A stretch of DNA of 64,000 nt, from the NCBI RefSeq assembly GCF_963675165.1, contig NC_087378.1, forward strand, positions 7,617,273-7,681,272, given 5' to 3'. The first letter of the stretch is position 1. Each line of letters starts with the position of its first letter. The DNA comes from Halichondria panicea (lineage: Eukaryota > Porifera > Demospongiae > Suberitida > Halichondriidae). The translations under genes were made by a program, and so were the position numbers. Positions 12,883 through 24,408 of the stretch are shown one piece after another. The notes under the pieces are model-generated. The model was not told the DNA's origin. It saw only the letters and a program-made list of their open reading frames with translations, and did not search any database.

Positions 12883-14334
12883 GGTGTGTGGAGGGTGTGG
12901 AGGGGAGCATAAGTCGATTGGAACACGGAAATTGTAGCTATTTATAGAATGAATTGATGTGTGTGCAGAGTAGCATGAATACAAAGTATGACTGTATGTG
13001 GGGGAGCCATAACATTCATAATTAATGTGGGGGCCTTACTGAAAACAAACCTATGCGCGTCTTGCATGCTACAAATGTCAAGAAATCAATTAAAATTCCA
13101 AGTCAAAGAGCCGAGAGGTAAACATTATCTAATTGAGGCATTCCTAGCATCTCTAGTTTAGGTCCTCCCCCACTGACAACCAGCACTAGAGTTACAGCTC
13201 GTGAAACTCAAGAGGCCACGAATGCCAGCACATTGAACTGACACTTTGTTAGTTAATCTCGATGTGTGCAAACTGTCAATAGAGGAAGAATGCTGACAAC
13301 AAAGGAACACTCTTATTATTATTATTATTATTATTATTTGTTTAATACATACAGTGTACAATGTGTTTTAGTCATCAGTGACTTACTGGACTCATTGTGA
13401 TCACGGGAGACTAAGAGAGGTACTTTAAATACTATACCTTTGAGAATTGGGCACGGCAATTCGTACAAATCTGTGTCTGAGATTGTGACGATCCCCATGG
13501 TAACACGGAGAGCAGAGGTTGACGTCAGGGCAGTCGCTACACTTCCAGCGAATGCCATACAGAGGAGAGGCAGAGCACCCATCACACACCACACCATCGT
13601 GCTTGATACCTGTACAGAGAGAGAGGGAGGGAGGGGAGCAAAACATTTGCAAACATAGTTCAATCAAAATACAGGGAACTCTACTCTACGGCTCAGAAAA
13701 ACCAGACCTCCTTGCAAGTTTATGTAAGTTGCTTACTATAAACGTGTGTACATGACGTACTAGACGGTGGGATTGTGCAACAGAGATTACATAGTGTTGA
13801 GTAACTTAGGGAGAGGTACACTCTACTCAAGGACAAATTTGGTCAAGATGCTGCGATGGGAAATGCGAACATATTAAACATGTTGTTGCAACTCCCAAGA
13901 CACATCACATCAAAGCCACTAGTTGACTCCCTTGCCAACAATGATCTGTACAGACTAGCTAACGTAACACCTAATAACAGATTATGCGTCTAGCTAAGAT
14001 GACATCAGAAATGTGTACTGTTGCAACTGAGCACACGACTAACTAGATATACACATGAATAATCTTACAAAAGAGCTAGCTAAGCAAACACACAGTGTGC
14101 ATAATTTACAAGCATAATTCCATGACAGAGCTCACCAGCAGATGCATTGTCCAGCATTCTGAGATCAAAGTAGCTCCCACATCTATAGTTAGCGGCGGTG
14201 CCGTTGTCCCAGACTACCAGTACCTCCTCTGGGCTCTCAAAGCTTCTCAGAGTACCAACATGACCGTCTCCGCCATCTTGCTTGCCCCATTTCCAGTCAG
14301 GGCCACGCACAACTCTTGAGCCAACGCCGTCCAT
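5380..14334 (-). CDS. MIB1: E3 ubiquitin ligase mind bomb 1
   Basis: RING E3 that ubiquitinates Delta/Jagged-type Notch ligands for endocytosis. Nineteen exons join in frame: 14334-14136, 13609-13438, 12798-12692, 12047-11920, 11681-11493, 10840-10764, 10472-10283, 10083-9939, 9673-9432, 9115-8918, 8754-8470, 8278-8195, 7991-7863, 7464-7258, 6553-6401, 6225-6147, 6082-5996, 5728-5628 and 5523-5380, giving 971 residues (human MIB1 has 1006). Domain order is MIB/HERC2 (about 4-70), ZZ zinc finger (about 70-115, CDGC...CSDC), second MIB/HERC2 (about 135-205), two SH3-like REP repeats (about 205-400), ankyrin repeats (about 415-760), RING1 (CMVCSSEK), RING2 (CYVCSESP), a short helix, and the C-terminal RING3 (CQVCMDRK...CPIC). 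All three RINGs are present, as in MIB1; MIB2 has two. Zinc ligands look intact. Several introns contain mobile or low-complexity repeats. Confidence 0.97.
6593..7105. mobile_element. Miniature inverted-repeat element with 7-bp target duplication (MIB1 intron)
   Basis: The ends are near-perfect inverted repeats of 31-33 bases (left arm 6593-6625, right arm 7075-7105, one 2-base difference) beginning CATAGATTGAAGAG. The same 7 bases, ATCAAAT, flank both ends at 6586-6592 and 7106-7112. The 513-base interior has no open frame of note, so this is a non-autonomous DNA element. A 7-8 base duplication would fit a hAT-like or PIF-like transposase, but the family is not assignable here. Confidence 0.85.
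7465..7645. repeat. (GT)n microsatellite abutting a MIB1 3' splice site
   Basis: About 180 bases of interrupted GT on the plus strand, which is (CA)n in the MIB1 transcript. It runs directly up to the acceptor of the exon starting at 7464. Long open frames across it are repeat artefacts. Confidence 0.95.
10166..10257. repeat. Degenerate dispersed intronic repeat, copy in MIB1
   Basis: This copy ends in the shared core TTCAAAGATGCTC (10241-10253), preceded by GAACTAAAGT and a CTAAGCTTTCAGAAAAT segment. Related copies lie in introns of IFT52, RAB23 and ROCK. It has no coding potential and no clear terminal repeats. Confidence 0.6.
10945..11478. repeat. Duplicated segment with hairpin in a MIB1 intron
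   Basis: A block at about 11005-11230 is repeated at about 11245-11478 with a few differences; both contain GACATTGGAATCTTGTTCTT and GACAGTGCAACCACTCTAGG. Just upstream, 10948-10980 is an inverted copy of the start of the block, so 10948-11035 can fold as a hairpin. It may be a tandemly inserted non-autonomous element. Confidence 0.75.
12823..12891. repeat. (GT)n microsatellite in MIB1 intron 2
   Basis: A pure GT run on the plus strand with a GGGTGGGTGGG end. In the transcript it is (CA)n lying about 25 bases upstream of the acceptor for the exon that starts at 12798. Confidence 0.9.
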
Positions 14335-14552
14335 TTAGTCTTGTTGTAGACAATGTCTAATCCACTACATAGGCTGCCTTTATGTACGACAATGTACTGT
14401 CTTGATATATCTTGTACTGCATACTTCCTTGCTGTCTAGTTCTCTTCCTTGGCAGAAAATGTGTCAGTTCAGCAAAATCATGAACCTTGACCTTTTTAAT
14501 GATTGCAAAAGGAAATCAATTTTTAGTCAATTATTTTTGTTTAGCTGAGTAA
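14335..14552. promoter_or_regulatory. Divergent promoter region between MIB1 and glycosyltransferase gene
   Basis: The 218 bases between the MIB1 start and the first ATG of the plus-strand gene must hold both 5' leaders or share them. No specific motif was recognised. The role is inferred from the head-to-head layout. Confidence 0.45.
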
Positions 14553-16739
14553 ATGCTATGCATGTTACTGTTAACTGGAATAGCTACTGGCAAAGAGATG
14601 AGGTGCTCAAGAAGCTGTTTCCTATGGATCTTCACGATCTTGCTCATCTCTTGTGTTGGCTACATGCAGATACAAGATCCCAGGGCCAAGCTGGCTGAGG
14701 TTGAGCTGGACCACTGGAGCTACAGTGAGCAACAGTCTGCAGTGCAAATCAGTTCTCATGAGGCCAAGAAAGCCTCTGCAAGGAGAAGTCTACTAAAGAA
14801 CTCAAATGTCTATCGATACATGCTCAGTCTGAGCTATTGGGAGCAGCTCACGATGGCTGTGCGAAACCTCTTCTCTCTCACTTGTTTCGGAAGTACATGG
14901 AACATGTCTGTCATTCAGCCCTTCACCTATAACTCACGGCTCTACGGTCTTCCAAATTTTAAACCTGGTGAGTCTATAGCTAGTGGATTTGTTTTTGCAT
15001 TTATTTTTTAGTGGGTGGATTTATTATTGCATTGTTGCTCTGCAGATCATTAATTAGCTGAAGCTAGTGTTGTGGCCGTGGGTGTGTGGAATCCATTCAG
15101 AGGCTTTTTTAAATTAGCATTTTAATTATCTAGTGCAGGTGTCCTCAGTCATTTAAGGCTTGATGATCGCTTTCCAAGCAAATTGATATATATATGACTT
15201 CTCGCTGCCTTCGCTGCCTTCATTGATAGATAATAATGTTGGGAATCTTTTCCGTAATTATAATCAGCATGTGTTGTGTGTGTAACACTGTACATGTGAC
15301 TCCTGATTGTGATCAATGTACAGTGTTACATTCATGACAAGTTGTAAGAATTGTCAAATATTTGTCACGTAAAGTGAGTTATAGCTACCACGTAACTGGA
15401 TGCCTGAAGTGGAAGCTGTTTATTGTATGACAGTTTAAGGGTTGCTTTTCAAGTATCTGTGTGTAATCATGGTTGCCATGTTATTCTATGTATTAACAAG
15501 GATGCAATTTCTTTAATTACCAAGCCAACCTAACTAAGCACTATAGTGTGTGGGTGCATGTTAAATCATATTCTATTCACTCTTCGTGTACTTTCTATAT
15601 CTGTAGACGACAACATGAAATCAGAAAGAAGAGCCGAAGATCTTCAACTTATTTTCAACACCGACTCTATGAACAATGCTCTAGAAAATAATAACTTTAT
15701 GAAAATGACACCATTTCAAACATTTTTAACAAACGCTCATAGAAGTATAACCGTAATTCACTTCATTTCAACTAATAAAGAAGTTCACGAACTACCCGTC
15801 ATGAAAGGAAGAATAGGGACAATTTTACGAGAAAAATTTAAGCACAGAAGTGTTGTCAACTGTATCGATATTCTTGAAGATCACAAACAACTGATTCTCA
15901 GTCGCTTAAACAGTGAGGTCCAGGGGCTTAGTTATAATTCACCGTCACCCTATCCGAATTTTAAAATTGTAAAATATTTTTGCATCAATATGTCTACGAT
16001 GTTAACACCCGAGGCGCTGTCTTCAAAACTCCAACTTGGAAATCCCGACCAAAATGAATCTGTGATTGTTGTTAACTGGAGAGGGATGTCTGCACAAACT
16101 ATGCTAGTCGATACTGCTAAGGGAAGCCATCCTAACAACAGGATTGCAATGAACAGTTCATGTAAGAACAAGAAATACACAAAGCAAGACATCCATAGCT
16201 TTATTCAGTACAGTCAGCTAGTGTTGTCGACAACAAAGTTGTTCTTAAAAGAAAAACGATTGGACGTGTCTGACTATGTGGCTGTTCATATCCGTGGTGA
16301 GAAAATGGGGCTGAGGGAACCTCGTTTGCGTGGCTCCTTCCAGTTGTGTTTGGAGAAACTGTCGTCAGTTATTGATGACGTCATAGCCATAAACAACCTA
16401 TCTGTTGTCTACATAACAGACTATGGTCCATACAGCAGTGACACCTGCAAACATTGTAAGAGTGGAGTACGAATCACAAAGTGGATTCAAGAACAACGCG
16501 GAGTAAAAGAGTTGCAGTTCGACCCCATGAGTATGCATCTTCCTGCCGACAGTGGACTGGCTGCAGCTGTGGAGACTAACGTCATGGCCTCGGCTAGATA
16601 CCTGATTGTGTGCGGTGGGGGATCATTTCAATCACAAGTCATCAATAACTTTCACAAACATCAAAGAGACAATGATGCAAAAAGCAGGATATTTAAAGTT
16701 TGTACAGATGATGGAAATGTGCCTGTTAGTGTTGTCTAA
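14553..16739 (+). CDS. Putative type II membrane glycosyltransferase, fucosyltransferase-like
   Basis: Two exons, 14553-14967 and 15607-16739, join in frame to 515 residues, or 500 if the start is the ATG at 14598, which places the membrane segment at the usual position. A short basic N-terminus precedes a hydrophobic stretch of about 18 residues (CFLWIFTILLISCVGYM), the layout of a Golgi type II enzyme. The large second exon contains YVAVHIRGEKMG, close to the HxRxE signature of GDP-fucose-dependent O-fucosyltransferases and relatives. Later come VVYITDYGPYS, and ETNVMASARYLIVCGGGSFQ, which resembles the late nucleotide-sugar binding loop of that fold. Several N-glycosylation sequons are present. 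Acceptor and donor sugars cannot be assigned. It is not recognisable as POFUT1 or POFUT2. The neighbouring divergent gene is MIB1. Confidence 0.55.
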
Positions 16740-17130
16740 ATAACTGTTATAAAGCCAAATATATTTCACAGTACAATTTATGTTTTTTTAAGAATTCAGC
16801 ACATTTATATTGAACAATGAGACAGGTAATATTATCATGACTGTGCATGTCATCAAATTAACAAATAGAATACAACGAGTAAAATAAAACAAGTTCCAAA
16901 AGTGTTCAGAGTTTGTTCAAGTGTGATCAGGAGTGGAGGGTTCCTGCAAAGCAATTAGAATTTGGTGAAGTCATGGAATTGGCAGAAAAACTCTGTATTT
17001 TATTCAATTAATGCTCACACCTCAAGTGGTCAATAAGAGGGGGCAGCATGAATTGGAGGTGTTACAAATACCTCTTTGTTAGGGAGGTACACAAGCAAGT
17101 CTAATCATGCCTGAGCATATAGGATTATTA
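16740..17130. other. Convergent 3' intergenic region, glycosyltransferase / IFT52
   Basis: The AT-rich gap lies between two convergent stop codons. AATAAA-like signals occur at about 16883 on the plus strand. I see nothing else in it. Confidence 0.5.
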
Positions 17131-20100
17131 TCAGTTTTTAAGCTTATTGATCTCATCGTCGTGCTGTACCTGATTTAATTTCTTGAACTCGACTAACTGT
17201 GCAAAAACATGCTCTAGGATGTGCTTGGCACTTCTCTTCTCCTGAGCCAGTTTCCCTGTCACTCCCAGAATGCGTCCAGCCTCACGTACATAGTACTCCA
17301 TATCTTCTTCAGCACCTTTAAGCAGCAGTGCGTACAGTGAAGACAGACATGTTGACATAATTATGCACATACTCATGTATACTATAGTCATGCATACAGA
17401 GAGCTATGTCTTTGTCTTTGGAAATTGAATTTTAACTGAATGCATGTACCTACATTGTATATTAGGTGCAGGAATTTCAAGCAGTTGCCAACTGAAATGC
17501 TTGCCTTGTTTATCAGTTTTATAAATGTGGATAACTTTTCAATTAAAAAAAACAACTCTCGATCCTTTTTCATGTACTGGGCCAGTAATTACGGAAATAT
17601 GTATTAATTTTTACCACCAAAAATAATTTTATAGTAGCTCACATTTATTGGTGATTTGTGCAATACGAACTCTCTCTGACGAGAAATGCTCATCAAGGTC
17701 AAACAGGTTGAGTGCAGGAGGTGGAAGCTCGTGGAACGAAGGTGGAAACACCTGTGTAGTTACAATAACAAACAGATGTCACACAAATGGAGTGTTGTGG
17801 TGTTTTATACACATACGATATCCTTTGAGAATGTGTGTATGTGTGCAAACAAACAAGGGAATATAAACTGACTGCAGGTTGCAAGGGCGGTAGTGGTGTC
17901 TCAAAGGTGGGCTGTATCAGAGTGAGTGGCTCGTGCTTGAGTCCCAGCTTGTCATACATGCTATAGGGTGCGGTGGGAGAGAGAATTGTCAGTTAAGGTT
18001 GGTGGACAAGGAAAGTGATGCTATGTTGAGAATTTTTAATATGCGGATGTTTAATTAAGTTACTACTGATACACTATTGTGTCAATAGTGCATATCATAA
18101 TTAATTGAAATTCCACAATTAAAAAATGTAACCATGCACGCACGCACGCACACACACACGCACACACCCACACACACACGCACACACGCACACACACACG
18201 CACCTAAGGGAAACGCAATGTAGTACCTTATTGATTCTGGTAACACAGTGGTGTCTAGTTTATAGAGGGAGTGATCAAAGAGAGCAGTGAAGTCTCGTGG
18301 CAGCTCCTCGCCTTCTTGTAGACACACCTTAAGTCTCTCGGCACTCTCACCCGTGTCAGGCAGGAAATGATAGTCTGAGATCTACAACATATGCAGACAT
18401 GTGGGCGGACCAGTGACAACAGTAAATTAGATATACACGGTGTCAATAGAGTTGCAACAGCAAGACAATGACATTGTTCAATTATAGACAACACCATAAT
18501 ATTATTATTAGTACCACATTCAGTGCCTAGCTACCTTTCCTAAGAGTAGACAGATCATACGTTTGTTTTGGGTAATTAACCAAACTCTATAATGCTAATA
18601 CGTTCCTCTTTGCATGAGCAATTTAATTGCATTTCATGACAACATACTTATTGAGGTAGTGTTGCTGTGTAATGAACATGTGTTGTACTGACCTCAGGGT
18701 CTTCACTGTCGATAGTGTTGAGTGTGATGTCATTTGATGTTAGCCATCTGAACACTACCTCTTGTAGTTTGTTATTCTCTTCTTTGTCGATATACGTATC
18801 GTGGAACACATGAGCGGAACCCATCACAACCAGCTTCCCCCGGCCATTCTGTGAAAAATATCTCTATTGGTTTAGTGTTGTTGTTTGGTTAATTTAGCAA
18901 ATCCCCATGGAGATTATCTTTCACCCAGTGATACAAATTTGCATGGTGATACCAAGAATGTAATATATAGAGAGAGTATCAAACGTAGGCATACTGTACA
19001 TCAGCAGATGTACGCAGAGAGTAACGTGACTTCCTGTATCTGTCATGGGCTTGGAATTTGCACACTGACCAATCCAACCAAGTGATACTAATCGATCCAG
19101 CACACAGTGAGAAATGTATGCAATCAAGTTATCAGAGAGAGTGGGCAACTTGGGGAAGGCTTTACACTATACCAATTAAAACGGTAGTGCCTTATCATAA
19201 AATGAGTAGTGAACACCTAACCACAACAACAGCCTCTGCAGTGTTGGCAGACACAGCACAGACATCAGATAGCTAGCAAGAGTCCATACTAAGAGTACAT
19301 CAAAGGAAGAATTACCTTTCATTATGTATTCTGAAAGTAACGTGACTTCCTGTTTGGTAACTGACCAATCTGAGCGCCTGAAGCCCCCACTTGCCTCGAG
19401 GCAGTAATAACCTTATTACCAAATTGTTATTATTGATCACGCGTTTCAGACAGGAAGTCACGTTACTTCCAAATACATCTGATGTGCAAAGTATGCATGC
19501 GTTTGATACTCTCTCTCCCTCTTATATAGACTCTAGGATGCATGGACCCACCTTGCTCCTACAGAACGCACACACAGGTCTGTTGACAGGGTAGGAGGTA
19601 GTGCCCGAGGAGAGGACTGATACAGCTGGCTTCTGCACTGTCAAACTGGCACCATACGGGTACACAAAACTGAGCGACCTATACAAAGAGAATAATTATA
19701 AATGCATTGTTTAAAGCACTATGCATCGCTACAGGTATTTGTATATAACAATAATTTACAGTGTGGTACACGAGATCTAATGTCTTTATTCCCTCTATCA
19801 TATGTACGTACTTTGAAGTATAATGGTAAATATATACCTGAGTAGTTATAATCCCTTTCTCGAAATATTTACGTACTTTGAACTACACATACACAATATT
19901 TAAAGTAAACCATGTAACGGTAAAGGACCTGGACAAAGGTACAAGGACAAGAGTGTACTGCTTACTGCATTGTGGTCCCCTCCTGTTCGATTTGACCTCC
20001 AGGAACAAACTTTCCCGCTGCTCTGTTGATCTCTCTATTGAGGACTCCATTGGTGACGAGTGTCTCCTTCGGATGGAAGTACTTGTAATACACAGTCCTG

Positions 20101-21949
20101 ACCACAGAGTCTATAGAATAGCATTGTGCATTCCACTTGTAACAAAGTCAATTTTACTATCACCAATTCACACTCTGTAATTTCTAACAATACCACTATA
20201 CCGTATAGCGGGTATATTTCGAGGGTATAAATGTTTGTAGTTTTTTGCGGATTAAGCATGCACCGCAAACATTTATAACCGTGAATTTAATATAGCATGC
20301 ATGCATGCTGCAAAAAGGCTGCTATTCCACGAAAATTAATTTGCGAAAACTTTTCTAAAGGCATTTCCACGAAAATTTATACCCTCGAAAATATACCCGC
20401 TATACGGTATTATACTGTTGCTAGAAATAGTTATACTGGAACCTTTGAAGAAAGGCAAACTGAGACAAAAAAAGGCAGGCACACAGATCCCAAATATAAA
20501 CAGTTGGTGTTTAAAACAACCCCTATATATAGAAGCCACCACTTTGTTCCCCAAAGGTGTCGTTTATGTAAAGGCCGGATCTGTCCTTGCATTGAGGCAA
20601 CTTGGTACATTTTGTTTTAAAACAAGTTTGTAGGAATCTCACCGCTGTTAGCCATGACCCCAAACTCCTCTAGTAAGAAGTTGATGTTGGTGTTGAGTTT
20701 CCCTTCTCCTCCCTCACTCATCAGTACTAGGACACACCCACCATCCTCCAGGTAACCACGTAGGGCATCAAACTGACAGAGAGTAATGTACATGCGTAGT
20801 TATAATAAGAATGCAGAGATACAATTCACACACACACACACAAGCATGCTGACAATCTTGAGTAACTAAACTGCTTGTAGGAATGTAAACTGCAAATTCT
20901 GAAAGGATGCATCTAACCATTCTAAGCATTTAGAAAATCATAAAAATTAATCGATTCAAGTTATGGCGGCTGAAAGAGTTCCCAAACTATTGATGGGGGG
21001 TGTAGTTGAACATCTTTCAACAGCCATAACTTTAGTACTGTTGCTCCAATAACAAAATCCGGCCCCCATTAATTTTTAATCAATATCTCTTAATTTCTGA
21101 AAATCATAACAATTATTGTTATGGAAGCTTAGAAAGAGAATTTTAAGTGGTGTAATCATGCAATTACATGTACTTTGAAGTGATAATTTGTTATTTTTCG
21201 GTCTTGGACCATGGGCTATACTTTTATCCCTCGAACTTTAAAGGGTCTTTTAGCTCTTTCAGAAAATGAAAAAATCATTGAAATTGGATCTCTTAATTTG
21301 TCTCCAGATTAGAAAACTTGCAGACAAACAATGTATAACTTGACACACTTCAGACGTACCTCTGATGTGGAGAACTTGTCTCTAGGTCCCCCAAACACCA
21401 CCAACTTGGCAGGGGAGAGTCTTTCTAGTGTCAAGTCATCTCTCTGTAGCCCCACTGCCCAGTGCATCTTGAGGCGAGACTGGAGGGTCTTGTAGCCAGA
21501 GGTTGGGAGGAATAACTCCTTCTTGGACGCATTGAACAGGATAGTATTCTTTCCAGATACGGCGTCCATATGGTCATTACCATTTTGTAGTCCCTGATTT
21601 ATTATTTGTCGTAAGTCATTGATATAAGGTGCCGTTCTACTTCTAATTATGTGTCACTTGGACGGTTCGCTCATAATTACAGAACCATATAAATTTATGT
21701 ACAGCAATTAGTCTCACAAAACGTTTTAGGGTGCCTTACTTCGGCAGATTTCTGAGCATACCGCCTAGCGCCTAGATAAGATGCACATTGTTTAGAAGCC
21801 ACCCATTGCGTACAGAGCTATCAAATGTATGTGGACACAATATACCACCCACAAATTAGTACAGGTTTCCAATGAGAATAAGTAACTGAGAGTTGGCTTC
21901 TTGTTTCACTTACCGTTGCCATGGGCAACAGTTTGTCTTCAGGCATCAT
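17131..21949 (-). CDS. IFT52: Intraflagellar transport protein 52
   Basis: Core IFT-B1 subunit needed to build cilia. Ten exons join in frame: 21949-21914, 21593-21360, 20772-20643, 20110-19966, 19678-19552, 18848-18693, 18381-18227, 17960-17873, 17751-17643 and 17315-17131, giving 454 residues (human IFT52 has 437). The GIFT domain begins at NTILFNASKKELF and includes VVFGGPRDKFSTSE, TNINFLLEEFG and YKYFHPKETLV. The C-terminal half has KHEPLTLIQPTFETPLPPLQ, FDLDEHFSSE and AKHILEHVFAQLVEFKKLNQ, all diagnostic. I include a short first exon (12 codons, MMPEDKLLPMAT) because it ends in a strong donor (ACG then GTAAGT) and joins in phase 0. The alternative start is ATG 21569, two residues of lead from the conserved domain region. 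The last exon reads through a GTACAG to a stop after KLKN. Confidence 0.95.
18135..18203. repeat. (CA)n/(CG)-interrupted microsatellite in IFT52 intron
   Basis: Alternating CA with CGCA interruptions; GT-rich in the transcript and about 25 bases downstream of the donor of the exon ending at 18227. Confidence 0.85.
18963..19530. mobile_element. Inverted-repeat element in IFT52 intron
   Basis: Arms of about 70-80 bases at 18963-19036 and 19450-19530 are imperfect inverted copies. They share GAGAGAGTATCAAACG, a GCATAC block, an ACATC(A)G(C)AGATG block and GTAACGTGACTTCCTG. The interior has a further direct copy of the last motif at about 19328-19375. It is a miniature-element structure with no open frame; target duplications are not clear. 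Confidence 0.7.
20201..20407. mobile_element. TA-flanked miniature inverted-repeat element, copy 1 (IFT52 intron)
   Basis: Terminal inverted repeats of about 34 bases start CCGTATAGCGGGTATATTT and differ by one indel. Each end is flanked by TA, as for Tc1/mariner-type targets. The interior carries further internal inverted blocks (GTATAAATGTTTG / CAAACATTTATA) and GCATGCATGCATGC. A related shorter copy lies in ROCK at 32170-32325. Confidence 0.85.
20905..21290. repeat. Degenerate dispersed intronic repeats, cluster in IFT52
   Basis: Several partial copies in both orientations share CATAACTTTAGT, TTTCTGAAAATCA and CATTGAAATTGGAT segments with the copies in MIB1, RAB23 and ROCK introns. The cluster fills much of the intron after the second exon. 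Confidence 0.5.
21915..21929. promoter_or_regulatory. RFX X-box palindrome at the IFT52/RAB23 divergent promoter
   Basis: GTTGCCATGGGCAAC is two perfect X-box half sites (GTTGCC and GGCAAC) with a 3-base spacer. This fits the consensus bound by RFX factors at ciliary genes. It overlaps the proposed IFT52 first coding exon, just inside its donor, and lies 358 bases from the RAB23 start. Because it also encodes LPMAT, chance cannot be excluded. Confidence 0.6.
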
Positions 21950-22286
21950 TAGGCTCCACGATAATTATTTTGACGTTCTGTTTCCACTGTGATGCTCCAC
22001 GTTCACACACTGACCCTCTCTGTACTGTACGATCAAAATCAAAGGTAGCCAGCCACAAGGGGAGGAGGTCTCTTTTTGCAACAGTTTCTCCACGCTTTCC
22101 AGCCCCACCCACTTTTAGCTGATGAGTGATGTACGTCATCTCCTGTTTACGGTTTCTCTCAGGCCGACGCGATCATCCCCCTCTGCAAAGATCTGGCCGG
22201 CCGGCTGCCCCCACATTCTCAAGCTAGATAAAAGTATAGTTAGAGACTGCCTCTCCTTAGTCTACAGCTAGCTGGCAAAGTGCAAG
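21950..22286. promoter_or_regulatory. Divergent promoter region between IFT52 and RAB23
   Basis: The 337 bases separate the two proposed start codons. A palindromic GATGTACGTCATC at about 22128-22140 resembles a CRE/ATF half-site pair. Promoter activity is inferred from layout. Confidence 0.5.
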
Positions 22287-24177
22287 ATGCTAGAGGAGGA
22301 TTTGGAGATAGCCATCAAAGTGGTTGTGGTTGGAAATGGACATGTGGGTAAGAGCTCCATGATCCAGCGGTTCTGCAAAGGAGTGTTCACTAAAGACTAT
22401 AAGAAGACAATTGGAGTGGATTTTCTGGAGAAGCATATGGAGTAGGTAGTGTAGTGTCTGGATTGCATGCTATTTGAGCTGCTAACAGCCAAGTGTAATG
22501 TGATCCTAGTTTGTTGTCATTTAATAGCAGCTAGCTACTTGCTCATCTAGCTGCTGGCGGACTAGTCGACCAGCCAGTTTGTATCGATTATTATAGTGGA
22601 GCTAGTAAGATAAATTGCAGCTAGCTAGCTGAGCTTGTTTAGTCTACCACCCACAATTTTGAGGTTGAATCTTATGGAGTAATTACTAGTTGGGCAACAT
22701 ACAAGAGCATGCTACCGTTACCCGTACCCACTATTGGCTAAGTTAGTCATACCTGCAATTACTTACTTATTAATTATGCACACAGAATCAACGACAAAGA
22801 AACTCGACTGATGCTTTGGGACACTGCTGGGCAGGAGGAATTTGATGCTATTACAAAGGCATACTACAGAGGTCAGTCATTACGTCTCCTACAGCTAATT
22901 GGTGCCTGCTGACACTTGCACTCTGGAATGCATGTTAATTAGGGGGACTTTTTATAACCAACACAGGTGCGAATGTGTGTGTGGTCGCATTTTCCACTGT
23001 GGATCGAGACTCTTTTCTAGCTGTGGAAAATTGGAAAAGAAAGGTGATAATAGAATTTCAATGCAGATACTGGGTACATGTGAATATAATTCTGCTATCT
23101 GTAGGTCGAGGCAGAAGTTGGTGAAGTTGTTATGGTTGTTGTGCAGAATAAAATCGACCTTATCGATAAAGCTTGCATGACTCCGTAAGTTGAGCAGTTT
23201 GATTCTGTGTGGTCCATCATAGCATTGATTCCCAGGCTGCAGGCTAATGGGTATATCTAATGGTATGCTCATATGGCAGTCACTAATGGTGTGAGTTATT
23301 TAGTAGAGCATGTGGACCAATCCCTAAGTCTAAGAAACTGATCCATACGTTAGAGTGGTGAAAACTAGCTGCTATTATATTTGCAACACATTGGGGCGTA
23401 GATAATTTAATGCTAAAGGTCCTTCGTTTTGAAATCTAGAGTTGGCTCTGTAATAGAGTTCTGATGGTCCAAATTCAATGATTTTATGTGGAAAGCTTAT
23501 AGAGGGAGCTTTTTCAGATAGTATGCTTAAATTCCAAATTTCCGGTTTTCGGAAAAGATTATGGGGCTATAATTTTATCAAAAAACAAAACATAACATGG
23601 AAGGCCTCTCTAGCTTTCATAAAATCTACGTTAGCACCAATGGAACTAAAGTTATGGCCGTTCAAAGATGCTCCATATAATTATTATTTTATCTTACCAT
23701 TCATGCTCGCAGTTAAAATTACCTATTATTTGTAGAGATGAGGTGGACACATTAGCCAAGAATCTCCGACTGAAGCTTTTTAGGATCTCAGTGAAGGAAA
23801 ATTTCAACGTGGATGAAGGTTGGACACAGATACGCAACTTCCAATTTTTGACCATACTCCTCATACCTTCCAGTTTTTAATTATCTGTGCTCAAAGTTTC
23901 TCAACAAAAGAGCTAGAAAGCAGAAGGAACTCACAGAAAAGCAAACCACTATAGGTGAGTGGGCTTGTTTATGTATACGACCATGACAAATATATTTTTT
24001 GTAGGGTTCAGTAATGGAACCGAGTCTGTGCCAGAGACCAAGACAAAGGAATCTACTGTATTAGGAGGTTCAAATGGAACTGAAGATGTAACAAACTCAA
24101 ACGGTGGACAATCATTTCAGATTAAGCCCACAAAAGAGCGGGCCAAGAAAAAGACTTCAGGATGTATTGTTTTATAG
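22287..24177 (+). CDS. RAB23: Small GTPase Rab23
   Basis: Rab GTPase linked to ciliary and Hedgehog-pathway trafficking. Seven exons are 22287-22441, 22786-22871, 22967-23043, 23105-23184, 23736-23818, 23874-23954 and 24005-24177, giving 244 residues (human 237). The first residues [11 protein letters not shown] match RAB23 closely. The P-loop is GNGHVGKSS (about 16-24), switch I holds [12 protein letters not shown]3 is [20 protein letters not shown]4 is QNKID, and G5 lies in [13 protein letters not shown]. The C-terminal tail is low complexity and ends CIVL, a CaaX box predicted to be geranylgeranylated, unlike the double-cysteine ends of most Rabs but like RAB23. It shares a divergent promoter with IFT52. 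Confidence 0.96.
23600..23676. repeat. Degenerate dispersed intronic repeat, copy in RAB23
   Basis: It contains TCTAGCTTTCATAAAAT, then GGAACTAAAGTTATGGCCG and the core TTCAAAGATGCTC, aligned in the same order as the MIB1 copy at 10166-10257. Confidence 0.6.
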
Positions 24178-24408
24178 CAAGCACCAGAGGATGTCAGCAA
24201 AACATCACTCAGTATTTATGTTGTTTGTGCATAATTTTTAGTACTGTATGTCAGTCAAAAAAAGAAAGGGATATATGGGTGTTTCAAAGAAATACCTATG
24301 CTTTGGAAGTTTAAAAATGAGGGTCAGCAAAACATCAGTGCAATAATAAACAGTACTGTGCCAGATAAAAAAAGAAAGGAATAAACAAAAACTTGAGATA
24401 AAAAGTGA

